A stretch of DNA of 39,555 bases from the NCBI GenBank assembly GCA_031370825.1, contig JANMRB010000131.1:1-39555 (forward strand), written 5' to 3'. The notes beneath the pieces were generated by a model. It saw nothing but the letters and a program-made list of their open reading frames with translations. It was not told the DNA's origin and searched no databases. How positions within the stretch are numbered: position 1 is the first letter of the stretch; each line of letters begins with the position of its first letter. The position numbers and the translations under genes were made by a program. The DNA comes from JAENVT01 sp031370825. GTDB lineage: Bacteria > Actinomycetota > Acidimicrobiia > Acidimicrobiales > Ilumatobacteraceae. Shown in pieces: positions 1 to 8,028 of this stretch.

Positions 1-89
1 GCCGTGCCGGGACTGGTGCTGTCGAGCACCGCGTACCCACAACGGGTCAGCCCGGGATCGATCCCCAACACACGCTGCGCAACGAACAC
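1..89 (-). CDS. ruvC: RuvC Holliday junction endonuclease, N-terminal fragment
   Basis: The minus strand from 89 to the window edge reads VFVAQRVLGIDPGLTRCGYA and continues LDSTSPGT. The LGIDPGLTRCGYAV stretch is the RuvC N-terminal signature and contains the first catalytic aspartate of the RNase H-like fold. RuvC cuts Holliday junctions together with RuvAB. Only about 29 residues are present; the rest lies outside the window. The start is ambiguous: GTG codons lie in frame at 113, 89 and 71, none with a strong Shine-Dalgarno. An SOS box overlaps the 89 start, which makes 71 attractive if transcription begins inside or just after the box. The upstream yebC neighbourhood agrees with the usual actinobacterial yebC-ruvC order. 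Confidence 0.88.
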   Translation of the reverse strand, partial: MFVAQRVLGIDPGLTRCGYAVLDSTSPGT

Positions 90-96
90 AGGTTCG
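83..96 (-). promoter_or_regulatory. LexA-binding SOS box before ruvC
   Basis: CGAACACAGGTTCG has two perfect inverted CGAAC/GTTCG half sites separated by four bases, the form of the LexA box of Gram-positive and actinobacterial genomes. It lies over the presumed ruvC start region, where repression of ruvCAB is expected. The function is inferred from motif and position. Confidence 0.75.
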
Positions 97-129
97 TACT
101 GTAGTACCCGCACGACTCGCGACGGGTGA

Positions 130-582
130 TCACTGCAGCGAGTTCAACACCTCGACCAGTTCGTTGACGGGTCGATAGGTCAATCCGGCAATCGCCCGAT
201 GGGCATAGCGGATGACTCCGTTGCCGTCGACGATGAACACGCTGCGCCGTGGAAAGCCGAGCGGGCCGAGCGTGCCGTACAAGCCGGCGACTGTCTTGTC
301 GGTGTCGGCCAACAGTGGGAACTTCAGACCGTGCTTGCTGGAGAACGTCTCGTGGCTCTCGACGCCTTGCGCGGAGATGCCCAGCACCTGGGCGTTGAGG
401 TTGTCGAACTCTTCCAGATCACGGTTGTACGAGTTCAACTGCTTCGTGCACACCGGCGTGTCGTCGCCGGGGTAGAACACCAGCACGACCGCCTTGCCGA
501 CGAAGTCGGACAGGGCAACTGTCGAGCCACCCGTGGCAGGCAGGGCAAAGTCCGGGGCTTTGTCGCCGACTCCCACGCTCAT
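130..582 (-). CDS. bcp: Bcp/PrxQ-type thioredoxin-dependent peroxiredoxin
   Basis: A 150-residue AhpC/TSA-fold protein of the Bcp/PrxQ class, which reduces hydroperoxides in the cytoplasm. The peroxidatic site is seen as FYPGDDTPVCTKQL with Cys45. There is no second cysteine anywhere in the protein, so it must act as a one-Cys enzyme resolved by an external thiol (mycothiol or thioredoxin, inferred). The start ATG (582-580) overlaps the yebC stop as ATGA, so translation is probably coupled. It is placed between yebC and ruvC, which are adjacent in M. tuberculosis. The bcp symbol is a family-level assignment. Confidence 0.9.
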   Translation of the reverse strand: MSVGVGDKAPDFALPATGGSTVALSDFVGKAVVLVFYPGDDTPVCTKQLNSYNRDLEEFDNLNAQVLGISAQGVESHETFSSKHGLKFPLLADTDKTVAGLYGTLGPLGFPRRSVFIVDGNGVIRYAHRAIAGLTYRPVNELVEVLNSLQ

Positions 583-1325
583 GCGCCGACCGTTTCCATC
601 AGTTCGTCGCTGATGTCGAAGTTGCTGTACACGTCTTGCACGTCGTCGTTGTCCTCGAACGCGTCCATGATCCGCAGGATCTTGCGAGCATCGTCGGTGT
701 CGGTGATCTCGACGGAGAGGCTGGCGACCATCGTGCTCTCTGCGGACTCGATCTCGAATCCGGCAGCGTGCAGCGCATCGCGAACGTCATAGACAGCCGA
801 TGGATCACACGTGACGCGGAAGCTGCCACCTTCGATCGAGACATCTTCCGCACCCGCTTCGAGCGCCGCCATCATCACGCCGTCCTCGTCGCCGCCGGTC
901 ACCATGACCACACCGCGTCGCGTGAACTGCCAACCGACCGCGCCTGGCTCGGCCAACGATCCGCCCAACTTGGAGAAGATGTTGCGAACCTCGGCCCCTG
1001 TGCGGTTGCGATTGTCGGTGAGCACGTCGATGAGGAGAGCGACACCACCTGGCGCATATCCCTCGTACGTGATCGCCTCGTAGGTTCGGCCGTCGTCTTC
1101 GCCGGTACCTCTCTTGACGGCTCGATCGATCGCATCGTTGGTCATCTGCCCGGCCTTGGCCTTGAGCATGACCGTGCGCAACGTCGCATTGGAGCTCGGA
1201 TCACCGCCACCCTCGCGCGCCGCGACTTCCAGTTGCCTGGCCATCTTGTTGAAGAGCTTGCCGCGGGCCTTGTCGACCGCACCCTTCTTGTGCTTGATGG
1301 TCGCCCACTTCGAATGGCCAGACAT
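579..1325 (-). CDS. yebC: YebC/TACO1-family protein
   Basis: 248 residues, full family length, beginning MSGHSKWATIKHKKGAVDKA, the YebC signature. Family members have been described as transcriptional regulators and, more recently, as translation factors that relieve stalling at polyproline stretches. The ATG at 1325 has a GGAGG Shine-Dalgarno that lies inside the 3' end of pdxT, whose stop is only three bases away. The gene belongs to the pdxS-pdxT-yebC-bcp-ruvC run. Confidence 0.95.
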   Translation of the reverse strand: MSGHSKWATIKHKKGAVDKARGKLFNKMARQLEVAAREGGGDPSSNATLRTVMLKAKAGQMTNDAIDRAVKRGTGEDDGRTYEAITYEGYAPGGVALLIDVLTDNRNRTGAEVRNIFSKLGGSLAEPGAVGWQFTRRGVVMVTGGDEDGVMMAALEAGAEDVSIEGGSFRVTCDPSAVYDVRDALHAAGFEIESAESTMVASLSVEITDTDDARKILRIMDAFEDNDDVQDVYSNFDISDELMETVGA

Positions 1326-1328
1326 GGC

Positions 1329-1919
1329 CTATACCTCCTGCAGAAATCTGGCGTGCAGCCGTGCGTCGGCGGTGAGTTCCGGATGGAACGATGCCACCAT
1401 CACACGACCCTGTCGAGCTACGACCGGGACACCATCGTATTCCGCGAGGACTTCGACATTCGCCCCGATCGATACAACCTTCGGGGCGCGAATGAACACA
1501 GCGTGAAAAGGCACCTCAAAGCCGACCACCTCGAGATCGCTCTCGAAGCTGTCCACCTGCCGGCCGTATCCATTGCGTTGCACCGACACGTCGATGGCTC
1601 CGAAGCTGATTTGGTCGGGCCGGCCATCGATGACCTCATTGGCCAACAGGATCATTCCGGCACATGTGCCGAAGACAGGCAGTCCATCGCTGACAAGAGC
1701 CTTCACGTCGTCGAACAGCCCAGAAGTCGTCAACAGGCGCGACATCGTCGTGCTCTCGCCGCCGGGGATCACAAGTGCATCGATGCCGGCAAGATCATCG
1801 GGTTGACGCACCTGGCGGGTCGTTGCTCCAGCCGCCTCGAGGGCGCGCTGATGTGCCACGAATGCGCCCTGTAGTGCCAGCACACCGACGAGCCGACCGG
1901 GCCCGCCCACCTGGGCCAT
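1329..1919 (-). CDS. pdxT: Pyridoxal 5'-phosphate synthase glutaminase subunit PdxT
   Basis: 196 residues. This class I glutamine amidotransferase supplies ammonia to PdxS in the DXP-independent vitamin B6 pathway. Visible are the oxyanion-loop motif PGGEST (residues 52-57), the nucleophile Cys86 in FGTCAGM, and His179/Glu181 in SFHPEL, a complete triad. It follows pdxS with a two-base gap, so the two subunits are made from one message. Start ATG at 1919. Confidence 0.96.
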   Translation of the reverse strand: MAQVGGPGRLVGVLALQGAFVAHQRALEAAGATTRQVRQPDDLAGIDALVIPGGESTTMSRLLTTSGLFDDVKALVSDGLPVFGTCAGMILLANEVIDGRPDQISFGAIDVSVQRNGYGRQVDSFESDLEVVGFEVPFHAVFIRAPKVVSIGANVEVLAEYDGVPVVARQGRVMVASFHPELTADARLHARFLQEV

Positions 1920-1921
1920 GG

Positions 1922-2821
1922 TTACCAGCCGCGCTCCGCGTATCGCTGATTGATCTCATCCATCGCGATGCCGGTCATAGGGGCGCCGAGGCCTCTGCTG
2001 ACCTTTGCAAGGATGTCTGCGTCGCGGAAATGAGTCGTGGCTTCGACGATGGCCTTGGCCCGGGGAGCGGGATCATCGCTCTTGAAGATGCCCGACCCGA
2101 CGAAGACTGCTTCGGCACCGAGCTGCATTGCCAATGCCGCATCTGCGGGAGTGGCGATACCGCCTGCGCAGAACAACGGGACCGGCAGCCAACACGTCTT
2201 GGCGATCTCTTGCACCAGAGGCAGAGGTGCCTGCAATTGCTTGGCCCACTGGAAGAGCTCGGCTGAGTCCGCCTGGCCGACCTTGCGGATGTCGCCGATG
2301 ATGTTGCGCAGGTGACGCACGGCTTCGACGATGTTGCCCGTGCCCGCTTCGCCCTTCGAACGGATCAGGCAGGCGCCCTCGCTGATGCGTCGCAGGGCCT
2401 CGCCGAGGTTGGTAGCTCCGCAGACGAACGGCACGGTGAACGCGAACTTGTCGATGTGATGCGTCTCGTCGGCTGGTGTGAGGACCTCGCTCTCGTCGAC
2501 GTAGTCGACACCGAGAGCCTCGAGGATCTGTGCCTCGACGAAGTGACCGATGCGCGCTTTTGCCATGACCGGAATGGTCACTGCAGCCTTGATCGCCTCG
2601 ATCATCTCCGGATCGCTCATTCGTGCGACGCCACCGTCGCGGCGGATGTCGGCGGGCACCCGTTCGAGCGCCATTACGGCGCACGCGCCGGCGTCCTCGG
2701 CGATCTTGGCCTGCTCAGCGGTGACGACATCCATGATGACGCCACCTTTCAACATCTCGGCGAGGCCGCGCTTGACCGGGTACGTACCAGTAGCGCGCGG
2801 CGAGGAGGTGCTCGAAGTCAT
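1922..2821 (-). CDS. pdxS: Pyridoxal 5'-phosphate synthase subunit PdxS
   Basis: 299 residues. This TIM-barrel synthase makes PLP from ribose 5-phosphate, glyceraldehyde 3-phosphate and ammonia from PdxT. Catalytic residues are recognisable: Asp31 in GGVIMDVV, Lys88 in VMAKARIGHF and Lys156 in RSKGEAGTG. I chose ATG at 2821, which has AGGGG just upstream, over an in-frame TTG at 2857 that would add 12 low-complexity residues absent from the family. A 9-bp inverted repeat lies about 50 bases upstream. Confidence 0.96.
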   Translation of the reverse strand: MTSSTSSPRATGTYPVKRGLAEMLKGGVIMDVVTAEQAKIAEDAGACAVMALERVPADIRRDGGVARMSDPEMIEAIKAAVTIPVMAKARIGHFVEAQILEALGVDYVDESEVLTPADETHHIDKFAFTVPFVCGATNLGEALRRISEGACLIRSKGEAGTGNIVEAVRHLRNIIGDIRKVGQADSAELFQWAKQLQAPLPLVQEIAKTCWLPVPLFCAGGIATPADAALAMQLGAEAVFVGSGIFKSDDPAPRAKAIVEATTHFRDADILAKVSRGLGAPMTGIAMDEINQRYAERGW

Positions 2822-2873
2822 GCCCCTAGCGTATCGCCGGTCGGAACCGTGACCCAAGGACCAAATGACCCGA

Positions 2874-2898
2874 TACCTGGTGTTCTAACCACCAGGTA
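2874..2898. promoter_or_regulatory. Perfect 9-bp inverted repeat upstream of pdxS
   Basis: TACCTGGTG (2874-2882) and CACCAGGTA (2890-2898) are perfectly complementary around a seven-base centre. It lies after the DUF3048 stop (2907) and before the pdxS start (2821) on the minus strand. No T-run follows on either strand, so it is either a U-less hairpin terminator between the lipoprotein and pdxS or an operator for a dimeric regulator of pdxST. The sequence alone does not decide. Confidence 0.45.
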
Positions 2899-2906
2899 GA
2901 CCTGAT

Positions 2907-4007
2907 CTAGGCGGGTAGCGGCGTCGTCGACTCGACTCGGGCCAGTTCGACCCACGTCCGTCCAGGAGACAGCAGGATCCTGGTTCCGTCGTCGGCGGTC
3001 AAGGTGTAGGGCAGCAGACGGTCGGTGCGGGTCCATTTGCCATGTACGACCGTGCCCGCAGTGAAGGCGTACACCTCGCCGGTGCCCGTCGTCTGTGCCT
3101 CGGGGCTCTTGGTGTCGACCGAACTGGGATGATAGTCGACGACCAGGACGACGACGTTGGAAGAATCCACCTGGCCGAGAGCGGCATCGTTGTGGGCCTT
3201 GCCGGACTGGAAGCGCAGATAGCTGTTCGACTTGGCGCTGTACTTCCAGGTGACGTTGACGCCGTCCATCGACACGTCGACTCCACCCGAGGGGGTGCCC
3301 ACTGGTGCCGCGCCCGCCTTGAGATACGAGAACTGTTGTGGCGGCGGACCGGCGAATGCCGGTGTGATGGTGAACAACCCGCTGCCCTGGGCATACAGGT
3401 TGTGGGGCACGCCCCGATCACGCGAGCGGTACGACTGGCTGGCCTTGCGAGCGTTGCTCTGCACGTTGGCCACTACGAAGTCGGAACCGTTGATGGCAGC
3501 GGTGACACCGGGATTTCCACCGCTCCACGCGAATATCGGCTTGTTCAGCGAACCGAGCAGTTCGACATCTTGGGTGCGGCCACTGCGAATCGGGCCAACA
3601 GGATCCGGGTCGGTGCTCTGGAACACCGCTGCAAAACGGGTGAGGTGCTCGACGTTCTCCTCGAACACGATGTCGGCCTGGTTCAGGCCACTCTGCGGTC
3701 GGGCCTCGGGATGGTTGTCGATCTTGACAACCAGGGCCGGACGGGCAGCCAGAGCCGGGTCTGCGATGGCCAAACCGGTCAACGGCATGACGGGGTCCGC
3801 AGGGATCGTCGTCGACGTGGTCGTCGACTCGGCCACGGTGGTCGATGAACTGCTCGTCGACGTCGTCGATTTCGCCACGGTTGTCGGCACCGTCGACGCG
3901 GTCGTCACCGTCGTCAACTCCGTCGAGTCACTGTTGCTGCTGCTACTGCACGCAGTGACAGCGAGCGCGGCAATCATGAATGTCGTTGTTGTTCTGGTGT
4001 ATTTCAC
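2907..4007 (-). CDS. DUF3048 (YerB-like) lipoprotein, downstream copy
   Basis: 366 residues. The N-terminus is a lipoprotein signal ending VTAC with Cys20 as the lipidation site, so the protein should be anchored outside the membrane. A Ser/Thr-rich linker of about 60 residues follows, then a DUF3048 domain from the conserved PVMPLTGL through PVGPIRSGRTQDVELL and an SNSYLRFQ segment to the C-terminus. The molecular function of the domain is unknown. It is a clear paralogue of the next gene upstream (4122-5225). The start is GTG at 4007, with a GAGAG-type Shine-Dalgarno lying within a relic of htpX; ATG at residue 11 is an alternative. Confidence 0.87.
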   Translation of the reverse strand: MKYTRTTTTFMIAALAVTACSSSSNSDSTELTTVTTASTVPTTVAKSTTSTSSSSTTVAESTTTSTTIPADPVMPLTGLAIADPALAARPALVVKIDNHPEARPQSGLNQADIVFEENVEHLTRFAAVFQSTDPDPVGPIRSGRTQDVELLGSLNKPIFAWSGGNPGVTAAINGSDFVVANVQSNARKASQSYRSRDRGVPHNLYAQGSGLFTITPAFAGPPPQQFSYLKAGAAPVGTPSGGVDVSMDGVNVTWKYSAKSNSYLRFQSGKAHNDAALGQVDSSNVVVLVVDYHPSSVDTKSPEAQTTGTGEVYAFTAGTVVHGKWTRTDRLLPYTLTADDGTRILLSPGRTWVELARVESTTPLPA

Positions 4008-4060
4008 AGGTTCTCTCAGCAGTGCAAAGCGCTCTTCGAGCGGGGGTCTGTATCGATCAT
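4008..4060 (-). pseudogene. Relic of the htpX 3' end
   Basis: The about 53 bases immediately upstream of the DUF3048 start closely match the last codons of htpX (5226-5277). The relic still reads PLEERFALLREP against PLEERIALLREL in the intact gene, preceded by DTDP against DTHPP. One C is lost from the C-run, shifting the frame. It shows that the tandem duplication of the lipoprotein gene also copied the end of htpX, including the Shine-Dalgarno embedded there. Confidence 0.75.
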
Positions 4061-4121
4061 GTGTAGCAGAGCGTGCCGGCGATGAGTGGTCATGCCGTCC
4101 GGCCAGGGCTGTTGTCGCCGG

Positions 4122-5225
4122 TCAGGCGGGCGAGATTTCCAACTCGTCCGTGCCCGGGAAAGTGCCCTTACCGGTGTTAGCGAGCTCGAACCAGGTTGTA
4201 CCCGGGCTCAGCAGAACCGGGGAGCCATCGTCGGTGGTGAGGCTGATCGGCTTCAGCCTGTCGGCCCTGGACCAGTTGGCGGGGATCTGCTTTCCACTTG
4301 TGAACACGACTGCCTTGCCGCTGCCGATCGTTCCGCCGTCGGGTGAGCGCACGTCGGCCGGGCTGTGCCCGTAATCGATCCACAGCACGACGACATTGTC
4401 GAACTTCACGCGTGTGCCGTCGGCGAGCACGTGCGGATGTCCGTCCTGCGAACGCAAGTAGCTGTTCGATGCGGAGTCGAACTGCCACTCGACACGCACC
4501 TGTTCGATGTGCAACTTGAAACCTGACGATGCCTGGCCCGTTGCATCGACGCCGGCTTTGCGGTATTGGAACTGCTGCGACGGACCTGCCCGACCAGGAT
4601 CTGCATTGAGGCGCAACGATGCGGTGTCGTTGAACGTCGCGTGCGGTCGGTGCCGTTTCTTGTCGAGGCGCCATCCCGGGCCCTGGCCTTCGGTCAGCAC
4701 CAGCAGGTCGGACGAGCGGATGGCAGCGATGGCACCCTTGTTGCCGCCGGAGCAGGCGAACACCGCGCCGTTGAACGAGCCGACCAGGTCCACATCTTGT
4801 GTGCGTGCCGAGCGGATCGGTCCCACGTTGGGCGCGTCCTTGCTCTGGAACACCGACGCGAATCGAGTCGGGCCGGCGCCCCATGCCTCGAAGACGACGT
4901 CAGCCTTGTCGAGGCCGGATTGGGGTCGTGCTCCGGGGTCGTTCGAGATCTTGACGACCACAGCTACGCGCGCGGCGACCGCAGGATCCGTGATCGGCAG
5001 TCCCGTGAGAGGCATCACAGGTTCCGCGGCGATTGTGGTGCTCGTCGACGACGACGACGATGACGATGTCGTCGATTCGTCGGTCGACGCACTGGTCGAT
5101 GCCGGCGCGGTCGTGGCAGGCGATGTTCCGGCGACTGTCGTCGCGTCCTGGGACGCGCCGCTGCCCGAGCACGCAACGGCGGGTAGGGCGACGGCCAGCA
5201 GGGCGAAAAACTTTGTGAACTTCAT
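4122..5225 (-). CDS. DUF3048 (YerB-like) lipoprotein, upstream copy
   Basis: 367 residues, paralogue of the gene at 2907-4007. The signal ends LPAVAC with Cys19 as the probable lipidation site (alanine at -3 is a weaker lipobox). A Ser/Thr-rich linker precedes the DUF3048 domain, starting at PVMPLTGLPITDP. Shared landmarks with the paralogue include ARPQSGL, VGPIRSARTQDVDL, SNSYLR and LLSPGTTWFELA. I chose ATG at 5225, which overlaps the htpX stop as ATGA and has GAGGG upstream; the frame stays open further but without a signal sequence. Coupling to htpX suggests an envelope role (inference). Confidence 0.87.
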   Translation of the reverse strand: MKFTKFFALLAVALPAVACSGSGASQDATTVAGTSPATTAPASTSASTDESTTSSSSSSSTSTTIAAEPVMPLTGLPITDPAVAARVAVVVKISNDPGARPQSGLDKADVVFEAWGAGPTRFASVFQSKDAPNVGPIRSARTQDVDLVGSFNGAVFACSGGNKGAIAAIRSSDLLVLTEGQGPGWRLDKKRHRPHATFNDTASLRLNADPGRAGPSQQFQYRKAGVDATGQASSGFKLHIEQVRVEWQFDSASNSYLRSQDGHPHVLADGTRVKFDNVVVLWIDYGHSPADVRSPDGGTIGSGKAVVFTSGKQIPANWSRADRLKPISLTTDDGSPVLLSPGTTWFELANTGKGTFPGTDELEISPA

Positions 5226-6124
5226 AGTTCCCTCAACAATGCGATGCGCTCTTCGAGCGGGGGGTGCGTATCGAACATGCGGTTCAGCGATCCGAACTTG
5301 CCTTGGTCGCCGACACCCGACATCGGTTGTTCGATCCACAGATGTGCGGTCGCAGTCGTAGCAGAGTGGGTCACGGTTGTGTCGTCGCGCAGCTTCTCGA
5401 GTGCCGAGATCAACCCCGGTGGGTACCGCGTCATCTGGACGGCGCTGACATCGGCCAGGGTCTCTCGGCGACGACTGACGGCCGCTTGCATCAACTTGCC
5501 GATGATCGGGGCGAAAATCAGCAGCACCAAACCAATCAGCGCCAAAGGGTTCCCGCCGTTTCGGTCACCTTCGCGTCGCACCCGCCCGCCGTTCCACCAC
5601 ATCATTCGCATGCCGATGTTGGTGAGAAGGGCGATCGAGCCGACAAGGGTGACCGCCAACGTCGAAACCAGAATGTCGTAGTTGCGGATGTGCGACAGCT
5701 CGTGAGCGATGACGCCTTCCAGCTCGACACGATTCATCTTCTCGAGCAGGCCGGTCGTCACCGCTATGGCTGCGTGCTTCGGGCTACGCCCAGTGGCGAA
5801 GGCGTTCGGCGCTGGATCCTCGACGATGTACACACGCGGCTTCGGCAGCCCGGCGGCGATGCAAAGACCCTCGACGATGTTGTGCAGTCGCTGGTACTGC
5901 TGTGGATCAGCCGGCTTGGCGCGGCTGACTGCCAGCGCGATCGCGTCTGCCTTCCAATACGAGGCGAAGGCCATGGCTCCGGAGAAGACGAGCGCTAGCC
6001 CGGCGCCCCACGGGCCTGCGTTGAAGAGAACTCCGAATGCCGCGCCGACCAGCGACACCAGCACGACGAAACCGAAGATCAACAGCGCGCTGCGCCGCTT
6101 GTTGGCCTTGATCAATTCGAACAT
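5222..6124 (-). CDS. htpX: Zinc metalloprotease HtpX homologue (M48B)
   Basis: 300 residues. A membrane protease of the M48 family implicated in envelope protein quality control. Two hydrophobic segments lie near residues 13-55, the zinc motif HELSH is at 141-145, and Glu221 in SRRRETLAD is the likely third ligand. Two more hydrophobic segments lie near 151-172 and 193-210. It follows lemA by 82 bases, the common LemA-HtpX pairing, and overlaps the lipoprotein start by four bases. The ATG start has no strong Shine-Dalgarno. Confidence 0.94.
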   Translation of the reverse strand: MFELIKANKRRSALLIFGFVVLVSLVGAAFGVLFNAGPWGAGLALVFSGAMAFASYWKADAIALAVSRAKPADPQQYQRLHNIVEGLCIAAGLPKPRVYIVEDPAPNAFATGRSPKHAAIAVTTGLLEKMNRVELEGVIAHELSHIRNYDILVSTLAVTLVGSIALLTNIGMRMMWWNGGRVRREGDRNGGNPLALIGLVLLIFAPIIGKLMQAAVSRRRETLADVSAVQMTRYPPGLISALEKLRDDTTVTHSATTATAHLWIEQPMSGVGDQGKFGSLNRMFDTHPPLEERIALLREL

Positions 6125-6206
6125 GAGACGATCTCGATGCGGGGGGAGGACTGGATGGCGATGGAGAGACTAGGGACGAGCGACGCCGCGTCGGCGTCAT
6201 TGCGCT

Positions 6207-6755
6207 TCAGAACTCGACCTTGGGCACCTGGCGCGCAGCTTCATCGGTCTCGAAGTACTCGCGGCGCTGGAACTTCAGCGCCTTCGCAAAGAACACCGTC
6301 GGGAAGGCCTGCAGCTTGTTGTTGTAGCCGAGCACCGAGTCGTTGTAGAACTGGCGAGAGTACGCAACACGGCCCTCGGTCGCGGTCAGCTCCTCCTGTA
6401 ACGCCAGGAAGTTCTGGTTGGCCTTGAGATCCGGATAGGCCTCGCTGAGAGCGAACAGTTGGCGCAGCGCCCCCGTGATCTGGTTGTCGGCCTGAGCCTG
6501 ACCTGCGGGTGTTGCAGGTGCGGCGATGGCCGCGTTGCGGGCCTGCACGACAGCGTCGAGCGTGTCCTTCTCGTGCGCGGCGTATCCCTTGACGGTCTCG
6601 ACCAGGTTGGGGATCAAGTCGATGCGCCGCTTGAGCTGAACGTCGATCTGTGACCACGCATTTTCGATTTGATTGCGCCGCCGGATCAGCCCGTTGTAGG
6701 CGACGATGAGGTAAATGACGATGATGGCGATGATCGCCAAGATGATCCAAAGCAT
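6207..6755 (-). CDS. lemA: LemA family protein
   Basis: 182 residues. One N-terminal membrane segment (about residues 2-22) is followed by the LemA core starting YNGLIRRRNQIENAWSQIDV and containing RRIDLIPNLVETVKGYA, a family signature; the rest is alpha-helical. The exact role is unsettled, but LemA genes are often next to htpX, as here. I chose ATG at 6755, with TTGGAG eight bases upstream, over an in-frame TTG at 6782. Confidence 0.93.
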   Translation of the reverse strand: MLWIILAIIAIIVIYLIVAYNGLIRRRNQIENAWSQIDVQLKRRIDLIPNLVETVKGYAAHEKDTLDAVVQARNAAIAAPATPAGQAQADNQITGALRQLFALSEAYPDLKANQNFLALQEELTATEGRVAYSRQFYNDSVLGYNNKLQAFPTVFFAKALKFQRREYFETDEAARQVPKVEF

Positions 6756-6791
6756 GAGATCTCCAAGAAGGTGATGCGCCAAACCGGCGCG

Positions 6792-7931
6792 CTAGTCGGC
6801 CATCATACGGCGTCGCCAGCCGTCCCAGAAGGACTCCCGAGTCGGCGGACGACCGCGTTTGGGACGATTTGTCGTCAGTCGCACGTAGATCTCGGCGTAG
6901 TGCTTGGCCAGAGCCGTCATGGAGAAATCCTCCGCGCGCTGGGCACCGGCCTTTTGCAGACGAGCAGCGAGATCTGCATCGGCGAGCAGGCGGCGGAGGG
7001 CTGAAGTCAGCGCATCCACGTCGCCGGGCTCGACCAACAGGGCATCGACGTCATGGGTTGCCACGTTGCGATAGCCGTCGATGCCACTGGCGACGATCGC
7101 CGTTTCCGCAGCCATCGCCTCGATCAGCACGACACCGAACGACTCGCCGTACAGCGACGGGGCGCAGAACACGTCCGCACCACGCAGCCTTGCCATCTTG
7201 TCCGCATCGGTCACTCGACCCAACCACTCGATTCGCGGATCGCCGGAGAACCGGGCGTGAAGGCGGGCGGTATCCGGCCCGCTGCTGCCCACCCACAGGC
7301 GAGCTTCGGGGCCCAGCTGACGAAACGCTTCGAGCAGAACATCGAGGCCTTTGCGCTCCTCGTGCCGGCCGCAGAAGAAGATCGTGGGCCCGTCGGTCGG
7401 ATGGGCAGGCGCGGATCGGTACGCATCGAGCTCGACGCCGTTGTAGAGGATCTCGTAACTGCCGCCGATGTAGCGCCGCACCAACTCTGCCGCATCCTTC
7501 GATACCGCTACCGCGTGCGCGATGTTGTTGGCCGCGGGCTTGATCATCGGTCGCAGGTACTTGTAGCTGGCACTCTCACCGGCGGCATGGAAGGTGGCCA
7601 GCACGGGGGCCGGATGCAACAACATGGCCGTCTGCGTGGGGCCGGGGGTGAACGGTTCGTGAAGATGCAGCACGTCGAACTGTTCGTCACCCAATGCCCG
7701 CATCGTGCGCAGCGAGCACGATGCATCGGGCGCCAGTGGCGCCATCGAACCGTTGGCGAACGTCGGAAGGCTGTTTCCGAGCGGCGTCACGAACGTGGCC
7801 GGCGGTGGCCCATCACAGGGCGCGAGCACGCGCACCTCGATTCCCATCTTTCGCAACTCACGCGCCAGGCCCATTGCCTGCGCTTGCACACCACCCGGCA
7901 CGGACAGGCTGTACGGGCAGACCATCGCCAC
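6792..7931 (-). CDS. pimA: PimA-like phosphatidyl-myo-inositol mannosyltransferase
   Basis: 379 residues. A GT4 (GT-B fold) glycosyltransferase expected to move mannose from GDP-mannose to phosphatidylinositol, the first step of PIM synthesis at the inner face of the membrane. The N-terminus VAMVCPYSLSVPGGVQ matches the PimA glycine-rich loop. FFCGRHEERKGLDVLLEAF and a GESFGVVLIEAMA donor-binding motif follow. I chose GTG at 7931; the frame stays open to 8108, but those 59 residues are not PimA-like and overlap the divergent gene. pgsA and patA lie nearby but a cassette separates them from pimA, so it probably has its own promoter in the 97-bp gap to 8029. Confidence 0.87.
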   Translation of the reverse strand: MAMVCPYSLSVPGGVQAQAMGLARELRKMGIEVRVLAPCDGPPPATFVTPLGNSLPTFANGSMAPLAPDASCSLRTMRALGDEQFDVLHLHEPFTPGPTQTAMLLHPAPVLATFHAAGESASYKYLRPMIKPAANNIAHAVAVSKDAAELVRRYIGGSYEILYNGVELDAYRSAPAHPTDGPTIFFCGRHEERKGLDVLLEAFRQLGPEARLWVGSSGPDTARLHARFSGDPRIEWLGRVTDADKMARLRGADVFCAPSLYGESFGVVLIEAMAAETAIVASGIDGYRNVATHDVDALLVEPGDVDALTSALRRLLADADLAARLQKAGAQRAEDFSMTALAKHYAEIYVRLTTNRPKRGRPPTRESFWDGWRRRMMAD

Positions 7932-8028
7932 GCGCAGCAGCCTGCCATTGCGGTGCAGCCCATCTCCCCAAACTGCAGATTCGGCCACGGCCACGAACGC
8001 TACCCGACCTGGTTGTACGGTCCAGAAG

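Noticed and set aside
636..1874. A 412-codon plus-strand frame antisense to yebC and pdxT
   Set aside because: Both minus-strand genes are unmistakable and the antisense product has no family features.
2821..2857. Longer PdxS from TTG at 2857
   Set aside because: The extra 12 residues are not conserved, and ATG 2821 has a ribosome site.
7705..8028. N-terminal extension of the LLM oxidoreductase to 7705
   Set aside because: It would overlap pimA by over 200 bases and reads as low-complexity non-homologous residues.
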